Of a stretch of DNA of 64,000 nucleotides, positions 57,359 through 64,000 are shown piece by piece. The position numbers and the translations under genes were made by a program. The first letter of the stretch is position 1, and the number at the start of each line of letters is the position of its first letter. The notes below the pieces were generated by a model. The model worked only from the letters and a program-made list of their open reading frames with translations. It did no database searches and had not been told where the DNA came from. This stretch comes from Undaria pinnatifida (Eukaryota; Sar; Phaeophyceae; Laminariales; Alariaceae), in contig JABAKD010000030.1 in assembly GCA_012845835.1 (NCBI GenBank), positions 9,399,805 through 9,463,804 of the forward strand. Direction: 5' to 3'.

Positions 57359-59643
57359 TCATCCATCCGCCCAGTCCATGATGGGCACGTCGGAGAACTT
57401 GCTTGGCATATCCTTCCACCTCTCAGGTAGCACCTGTACACTTATTAATAGCTCTCTCTCTAAGTCGATCATCAATAATAAATTATCGCAGTGCATAAAC
57501 ACCAGGCACGCGCTTGTCAAGGATAAAGACAGGAAAACTACAACTTAAGATGTAAAGGAGCGCAGTGCCAAAAAAACATGTTGCAAGCAGGAACTTGAAC
57601 GCACACGCCGCAAACATGTGAAGTACATTTGTGTTCCGAAGGACGAAGAGCATGCATTTAGGCATAGTTCTCAAAAAACGATGCTGGTATATATAAACCA
57701 CAACTTAACGTTCTATAAAGAACGTGCTGTCAACATTGCTTCCGAAGGAGCATGCAGGCTTGCTTGGACTCTTCCTCACCGGAGGTACCCAGCACCTTGC
57801 ACTCTTGTTTTTTTGTCGATGATCTTGTGGATCTGTCCACAAACGTTGAAGCATAGGGGAGGACGTCGATAAGTATGCGTAAAAAAGTATCCGTACTCCT
57901 CTCCAGCAGACGTCGTAACCATCCAAACTATTGGAGCTCCTTTCGTTGTTAGTAATTGTTGTGGTATTGTTGTACTTGCTCTTGGTACTTGGAAAAAGAG
58001 CCGCACTTCATAGACTATATCCGCACGCAACCCCCTAGTCTTGAGCAAGAGACATGGATGTCTCGACTCGTGACACACAGGACGCAAGATAAGAGTAGAA
58101 GAACGTACCTCGATGTCGAACGCCCTCTTGGCACCGTGGGAATGAAATGCGGGATGTATATCGAGCAAGTGGTCGCCTGCCTTATTCAGGAGGTCACCGA
58201 CCTTGATGTCGCCGGTGCACTTCGTGTTTATGTCCTCGCCGACTTGGCGGCCTTCGGCGGCTGCTTCGCAGGGCTTCTGCAAACGACAACAACGGATGGG
58301 AATACCTAGCATTCAGTGAATGTTCAAAATAGTAAGGCCACGTAGCTGTCGTCGATTTCCAAAGTTTGAAAGGAAGTCGTACAATTTAACACTCTGTTGT
58401 AATGAAAGCGGTCGTTTATAGGCGAAGCCCTGCCTGGTACCACAACCTTGCTAACACCTATGAAACCACCACTGGGACAGGAACGAACGGGATTCACAGT
58501 CGCACCTGGTAAGCGTAAGCCCCGGTATACTGCTATATAAGGCCTACCGGCGGAATACCGACAACGAAGGGTAAGAGACAGTACCTGCTGTATATATTAT
58601 TCGGTACTACTCTATTACTGCTGTTATCAACACTATTACGACCGACGTGTACTGCGATTCCTGAAGAGGTTGCGCACCCTACTTGTACTCGTTAATACAA
58701 AGAGTTTATGTGGTTGTGTGAAAAATGAGTAACAGTAGTAGTACACCGCGTCACTACATGAACAACTCGCTAACCCTGATCACGGGACTGCTCTCCAGCA
58801 CCACCCAGGTTAACTTCAGCTTCTGTTTACTGCTATATATCAACCTCCAGTGTGCACTGCGACTGGTGCTGATGGTATCATGCTGCTGTGTTATTTATCA
58901 CTGCATGGACCATTTTTACAACCCTGGCTGACCCCCGTGATGAGGCTTGCCCGTTTTCATTGCGTCTTACATGTGTAGATACCACGTAGTCTTAGTCGTA
59001 CATCCAAAAAGTGTGTTTATGTCACAGCACAAAGCGTCACTGCATGGACCATTTGTTCAACCCCCGCTTACCCCGATGACGGGACTGCCCCGTACTCGTA
59101 ATCGTACATACATGAAGTGTGTTTGGTTGTACGTATGAAAGAGAAATCACAGCACACAGCGTCACTGCATAGGTCTAGATCATAGTACTTGTACAATTCC
59201 CGCTTATACCCCGATGACGGGACCGCCCCGTCCACGTATTAATAGTCGTCCATACAAAAAGTGTGGTTGTACGTATGGAAAATAAATAACGTCACACAGC
59301 GTCACTGCATGGACCTAGTCGTACATACATAAAGTGTATTTGTTGTACGTATGAAAAAGAATCACAGCGCACACCGTCACTGGATAGACCATTACTTGTA
59401 CAACCCCTGCTTACACCCCGATGACGGGACTGCCCCGTACACGTACTCGTACATACAAAAAGTGTGTTTGGTTGTACGCATGAAAAAGAAATCACAGCAC
59501 ACAGTATCACTGCGTAGACAACTAGTACAACATGCTTACCCCGACGACGGGACTGCCCTCCGTGACCACCAAGGCGAACTTGAGTTTGTTCAGGCTACGC
59601 GTCCCCAAGCACAGCTTCCACACCGTGTGGTAGTTCGACCACG
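57359..59643 (-). CDS. Unrecognised minus-strand gene, putative exons
   Basis: Three segments look exonic. 59540-59643: WSNYHTVWKLCLGTRSLN then KLKFALVVTEGSPVVG, GT donor, AG acceptor. 58109-58276: phase 0-0, 56 codons, KPCEAAAEGRQVGEDINTK ... DHLLDIHPAFHSHGAKRAFD, GTACGT donor, CAG acceptor. 57359-57433: phase 0, VLPERWKDMPSKFSDVPI then MDWADG and TGA, CAG acceptor. The intervening exons and their frame were not resolved, so these may not belong to one gene. 57483-57701 encodes a hydrophobic stretch (FKFLLATCFFGTALLYILSC) that could be another exon. No family recognised. Confidence 0.35.
58745..59575. repeat. ~130-bp tandem array containing splice-donor-like units
   Basis: About seven copies starting near 58745, 58893, 59031, 59157, 59297, 59373 and 59500. 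Each shares CGTCACTGCATGGACC-type starts; most carry TACAACCCC-CTTACCCCGATGACGGGACTG, and GTACATACAAAAAGTGTGTT. The last copy runs into the putative exon 59540-59643, and the first contains a related exon-like segment (58775-58822, KLKLTWVVLESSPVIR). Confidence 0.75.
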
Positions 59644-60017
59644 CTGGTGTAGTACACACATGCTACAGCAAACGTTGCAGACAGGCACACGAGGTCAAAC
59701 AATGTAAATTTCAACGTGCATCATTATTGGAAACAGGATTCGCTTGAGTTCACCAACACCCAAAACCACATAGTCTATTGCGCACAACTTGCAGCACACT
59801 CAGCCAACACTCAACGCAGCACTACCGAAAATACAGGGTGTTGGCATCTGGTGTCTTACCCATGTCGCACGGCGCTGAACACACTGACAACGGGAACAAA
59901 CTCTCAACATCAGTAGTATAGTAGCTGACAGCAAACATCAAATTCCAACAACACGAAGAAATGAAGCTCACGTTTCGTCAAGCTCTCAGCTCCTTCGTTA
60001 GGGACGCCGATCGAAGG

Positions 60018-60359
60018 TCAATCACAGGTGTCCGCGTCACACCAGTCACACACACGAGGGTTGTCGCCGCTTCCCCAGTGCTTCTTGTTAAGGTTATGAA
60101 AAGCTTGGCACGTGGAAGGGTCGTCACTCCTGCAGGTGTCGCAGACAGCGTACTGGGAACTCCTGTTTTTCCTATTTCGTGCGATGAGGAAGCCGTCACA
60201 ACCCTTGCTCGGGCACGGCCAATTAGGATTGCCAGAAAAAGCTGAGTCCCGTTTTTGCCCGACCATCGTCCACACGCCTGATCCTGAAACTCCACCACCC
60301 CCACTGTTGGCGGAGCCTCCTCCCGCACTAGCCTTGGTCCGCTTCGCAAATTTCAACAT
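60018..60359 (-). CDS. Small Cys-rich hypothetical protein (113 residues)
   Basis: ATG at 60359, stop at 60018. A Gly/Ser-rich N-terminus (residues ~12-30) is followed by CPSKGC, CDTC, a single C, CDWC and a final C, with W and H residues between (HNLNKKHWGSGDNP). The paired cysteines suggest zinc binding. No known finger type fits the spacing exactly; a RanBP2-like or transposon nucleic-acid-binding finger are alternatives. It could be a terminal exon of a longer gene. The opposite strand is also open (59961-60245) but has no such pattern. Confidence 0.4.
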   Translation of the reverse strand: MLKFAKRTKASAGGGSANSGGGGVSGSGVWTMVGQKRDSAFSGNPNWPCPSKGCDGFLIARNRKNRSSQYAVCDTCRSDDPSTCQAFHNLNKKHWGSGDNPRVCDWCDADTCD

Positions 60360-60734
60360 CAAATTGTTATTGCCGATCCGGCATAATTCAAATTAAAATT
60401 GTTCGCAGCCGTCAACGGCAATTTCCTCTCGACAGCCAGCAATTGGCCAACTTCAAATGTAAAAGTACAAAAAAGAAGTTGCTGAAAAAGCAAAATAAAA
60501 ATATCAGAGAGCAAGCAGTAAAAAGATCAGAGAATTAGAGCTATTAATAAGTAAAAATTAGACTAAAGGGAAAGCAAGGAAGGCAAGGAACTTCGGGACG
60601 GTTCTTTTCCCCAGCAACTAATTTTCTTTTCGGCGATTTCGGGCTGAGAAGGGCTGAGAGGGGGGAGGATATGCCTAGCGAGACCTCCGAGGGGGTCGAT
60701 AACTGAGTAATCAATTCTATCACGAAGTAGTAAT

Positions 60735-60874
60735 GTAGCACGCAGCTTGCAAAGTTGAGTCTCAGCCATTCAATTGGTTGTACTTACAGCTGACGTTTTT
60801 TTTATAATTAATAATGAGGACTAAATATAGAACACGCGCGAACGACCTTCCGTAAAAATTGTGAAACTGTGTAA
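60735..60874 (+). repeat. Family R copy (left part, split by transposon)
   Basis: CACGCAGCTTGCAAAGTTGA ... CAGCTGACG ... CGCGCGAACGACCTTCCGTA ... GTGAAACTGTG, continuing at 61738 with AACAACCAGGCTTAATTC. The intact order is seen uninterrupted at 63725-63885. Confidence 0.75.
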
Positions 60875-61737
60875 ACCCCTTTAGAGCCCCAAACCCCTCC
60901 ATATACTAATTCCAAGCAATTTTGTCCCCAAAAGGGGGTTCCAGCTGTAAGGCCATTTCTTATGCAGTCGGATTCCGCCAGTCGAAAACGGCCCTTTTCG
61001 ACTAGACTTTTTTTCGAATGGATTCTTCTGGTCCTTCTTCTTATCGTCAGTCGAGTTGATTTTATAGTTTTCGTGCTCTTCCTAGAGGCGGTTGGTGTGA
61101 GGGAGTACTGCTGTACAGCAGGCGAAATCGGTTGGCAGCTCTGTGCTTCGCGCTGTCTCCGCGAGCAACGGCTCGACGAACTTTCGTCCCGGCGAGTTGG
61201 TGGCTTTGGGCTTAGCCGAAAGCCGCCAAAGCTACGTTCGTGGAGTTGCACTCAGCCGAGAGCCGCCAAAGCTACAGCAGGCGCAGCCTTTGTTGGCAGC
61301 ATGGGATCGAGACCGCGCGCTGCTGCCGTCGTGTGATACACGCTGCTGGCGAGCGGAACTAGGAATGCGCCACGCTGACTTGCTGCGAGAAGCAACAGCA
61401 GTGATAGCCACGCTAGCGTCAGCGCCTTGTATGATACTCCAGTGTGGTACCTGGTATGGTTGTGTGGCCGTGTGGCCGTGTGGGTGTGTGTTTGGTGGTG
61501 GGATGGGCGATGCGATCGGTTCAAAAAACACCTGTAAAACTTTTTCGACTGAGTTTTTCGACTAGTCGAAAAAGTCGAGTTTTTCGACTGGATCCGCCAG
61601 TCGGAATTCTTAGTCGAAAAAACTTGAGTCGAAAAATCCCTTTTTCGACTGCGTAAGAAAGCCCGATTTGGGCTTCAGTCGAAAAAGGCCGTTTTCGACT
61701 GACAAATCCGACTGCAAAAGAAATGGCCTAAAGGGGT
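60875..61737. mobile_element. DNA transposon/MITE, 863 bp, TAA target duplication
   Basis: TAA at 60872-60874 and 61738-61740 flank the element. The outer ends share ACCCCTTTAG (inverted). Inside, 60951-61003 and 61677-61728 are ~52-bp inverted repeats starting GGCCATTTCT with four or five differences. Many AGTCGAAAAA subterminal motifs cluster near the right end. The 3-bp TAA duplication is the usual PIF/Harbinger signature. The interior has a 30-bp duplication (AGCCGCCAAAGCTAC at 61222 and 61263) and no transposase. It interrupts a family R copy, and an unoccupied equivalent site lies at 63853-63866. Confidence 0.82.
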
Positions 61738-61784
61738 TAACAACCAGGCTTAATTCACAAACACCATATCATAAATGAAACACA

Positions 61785-61880
61785 GATCTAATGTACCACG
61801 CAGCTTGCAAAGTTGAGTTTTAATCATTCAATCGGTCGTACTCACAGCCGACGTTTTTCATTTTTTTATAAAAAAATAAT
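61785..61880 (+). repeat. Family R 3' portion
   Basis: CACGCAGCTTGCAAAGTTGA GTTTTAATCATTCAATCGGT ... CACAGCCGACGTTTTTCA. Confidence 0.7.
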
Positions 61881-62176
61881 ACTTACCACATTTATTACCA
61901 TAAATAGTAGTAGTGCCTAAACTACTGGAAGTATATATCACCAATGTGTACTATTTGATCACATCATAGTGATGAATATTACAATCATACTTTGTTGTTA
62001 TTCTGTGCTTTGTAACAAAACCATTTTTCCTATATACATCCCCCCCTTCTACTTGAGTTAAAGCAGTATCGGTACGCAGAATGGCTGTACAATAATACAC
62101 TTACAATGAATATTTCAACCCACCTATTGGTCATATCATGTGATAATATCATGCTTATTATGACCCACGCCTTTTA

Positions 62177-63172
62177 CAGTCGGGGTCCCGACATAGTGCG
62201 GGTGCCCGCTATAGTGTGGGTGAAGTTGCTTGGCACAACTTGGACCCCTCTATGGTGCGGCTGCCGCACTATTCGGGGCACCCCTCTATAGTGCGGGTTT
62301 GGTCCCTTTTCAGACCTTCTATAGTGCGGATTCTGACGTTACCCCGCTCTGAGTGCGGCCAAACCCACACAAATTCTCGACGCATAGTTTTTTTTTTTTT
62401 CTTGTTTTGGAATCGAATGCATGGGGTGTCTGCAGTATAGTACGTGTGTGGAATGTGAGTTATTTTATTGCGGATTTTCGCCGTTTTTTTCTTTCTTCGC
62501 GCGTCACCCCACCCAGCCCCACGTAAGCGTTGTAGAGACGTTTTGTGAAAGAAGCTGGGAAGAAGTGTCCATGCTTATTTCATATCTGCTTTTGAAGCGT
62601 TCCCCCCTTTGCTTTCACGTGTGTGGGTGGGTATAGGCGGGAGTTCTGAACTGTTATGAAAGTTTATTTTCAAAGGTGTCCCTCGGTTGTGTGTGCGCGC
62701 GTGTTCCATTATCTGAAGCGCTTGGCTTCTAAATGCTATCCTCTCAATAATTTATAATTATTCTAGGCTATTCAACGTACAATGGATTGGAGCAACAGCA
62801 CGAGCGGAGACATAACTTCGCACGCAGCATGCTCTCGCTGTGTGCATGTCACGGTGTATGCTGTGATTTGTTGTACGATGGACGGATGTGGTTTCACCGC
62901 TGCGCTGTGTGTTCTACTCTCACCCACGAAGGACCGCAGGTCGTATACACCCTACTATATACAAAGGCCACATCTTACTGTCCATGTAGTACAGTACTTT
63001 ATCCTAGTAAATTCGCGAATTGTGCGGAAAGGCGCACTATTCAGGGTTCTACAGGACCGGAATAGTGCGCCTTCCCGCACTATTCAGGCCCGAAATCATA
63101 TAGTGCGGGTGCCCACTCTAGTGCGGGTATTTTGGCTTGGCACATACCCGCACTAAAGCGGGACCCCGACTG
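62177..63172. mobile_element. DNA transposon/MITE, 996 bp, TA target duplication
   Basis: Ends CAGTCGGGGTCCCG and (reverse complement) CAGTCGGGGTCCCG are identical over 14 bases. TA follows immediately outside (62175-62176 and 63173-63174). Subterminal regions on both sides repeat CTATAGTGCGGGT and CGCACTATTC motifs in both orientations. TA duplication and CAGT ends fit Tc1/mariner, especially pogo-like elements. The interior frame starting ATGGATTGGAGC at 62782 has no transposase motif, so it is non-autonomous. Confidence 0.85.
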
Positions 63173-63439
63173 TATACTGACCATGTCATATAATAATTAC
63201 GTATTCGTACTCTTCCCGATATTAAAGCCGGGGGGAGAAGAAACAAAATAAACAGCCTACCATACATATGATAGAGCAGTATAGTGGAAACTACAGTAAT
63301 AAATTTATAAAATAGATGTCATGTTTTACCTGGCTCAAAGTTCCCCACCTAAAGTATAAATACCAACACTTACCATTATAGTGGACAAAGAATAGGACAC
63401 CTCCCAAAAAAAATCACCCATATAGTATATTACGAGTAT

Positions 63440-63885
63440 CAACAACGCAGCTTGCAAAGATGAGTATTGACCTGAAATTCGTCGAACTCACGGCTGACGT
63501 CCTTGAAAATTAGTTATAAAATATAATGCTTACTATAATATCTACCCTCCATGCGGGTTTTATGGTATCAGTACACAGAATGATTAATATGGAAAATCGT
63601 CCTGTTGACCCTGACAACATCCTGGAGAGTCACCGACCTATATCTTTCATGAGGATCAAACGTATAACACGCGCGAACGGCCTTCCGTAAGTTTTGTGCA
63701 ACTACTACTGTATATCAGTAATACATAGATGTATCACGCAGCTTGCAAAGTTGAGTTTCAACCATTCAATCGGTCGTACTCACAGCTGACGTTTTTCAAT
63801 TTTTATGAAGTATACACGCGCGAACGACCTTCCGTACAATTTGTGAAGCTGTGTATTAACAACCAGGTTTAATTCGCAAATACCA
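63440..63885 (+). repeat. Family R copies (two, overlapping order)
   Basis: A 3' portion (GCAGCTTGCAAAGATGAGTA at 63451) followed by a longer copy: TATGGTATCAGTACACAGAA, CCTGTTGACCCTGACAACAT, GCGCGAACGGCCTTCCGTAA, CAGCTTGCAAAGTTGAGTTT, CACAGCTGACGTTTTTCAAT, CGCGCGAACGACCTTCCGTA, TTAACAACCAGGTTTAATTC. Confidence 0.75.
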
Positions 63886-64000
63886 TGGTAGTTCAGTGAT
63901 GCGGAAAAGGCTCATTTCCAGGAGCCGCAAGCCGCAACGGCCATAGTACTGCTGTAACATTTTATTTCTTTTTTTTCGTTAGTATGGGACGGTAGCCTCG

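Noticed and set aside
58745-59575. CRISPR-like array of repeats and spacers
   Set aside because: Units are long, diverge throughout, and have no constant repeat with unique spacers of fixed size; the genome is eukaryotic.
59961-60245. Plus-strand 94-residue ORF
   Set aside because: Antisense to the Cys-rich frame, with no pattern of its own; at most one of the two is real and the minus strand is better patterned.
1-64000. Prokaryotic operons, phage or defence systems
   Set aside because: No long contiguous genes, operon spacing or ribosome-binding sites; introns and retroelements dominate.

Overview
This is eukaryotic nuclear DNA. Coding sequence is split into many short exons (55-251 bp) with GT-AG introns, most of the rest is transposon-derived or low-complexity repeat, and a short interstitial TTAGGG-type tract is present. 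The family content (anoctamins, a LINE with an (AAC)n tail, tRNA-headed SINEs) and intron density would suit a stramenopile alga such as a brown alga. That placement is an inference from general impression, not a database match.

The core of the window is a head-to-tail pair of minus-strand anoctamin (TMEM16) genes. Copy A occupies 397-15247; it is cut by the left window edge at its C-terminus, and its first exon was not found. Copy B occupies 36736-56396 and appears complete: 16 exons, 2322 coding bases in one consistent frame, 773 residues. The 13 exons seen in both copies have the same intron phases and nearly the same lengths, so the pair arose by duplication of an intron-containing gene. 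Intron contents are unrelated, so the duplication is old.

15.3-36.7 kb, between the two genes, is a transposon and satellite zone. It holds two MITE-like elements with terminal inverted repeats, three 5'-truncated copies of one LINE family with G-rich and pyrimidine-rich 3' tracts, several solo LINE 3' ends ending in (AAC)n, two SINEs, a 500-bp assembly gap, a ~100-bp tandem array (28.79-29.16 kb), a higher-order array (29.8-31.3 kb), and several copies of an abundant dispersed repeat, many next to poly-C tracts.

Introns of both genes also carry insertions: a LINE remnant and pentamer (GGNYC-type) repeats in A; a GGCCC-rich array, a SINE fragment and a complete 5.0-kb LTR retrotransposon in B. 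The LTR element has 277-bp LTRs and a 5-bp target duplication, lies in intron 1 of B, and shows a gag-like ORF but no recognisable pol.

Right of copy B (57-64 kb) are weakly supported minus-strand exons of an unrecognised gene, a tandem array whose units carry splice-donor-like sequence, a small Cys-rich ORF, and two inverted-repeat DNA transposons with clear target-site duplications (60875-61737, TAA; 62177-63172, TA). No rRNA, intact tRNA, CRISPR or prokaryotic feature was seen.
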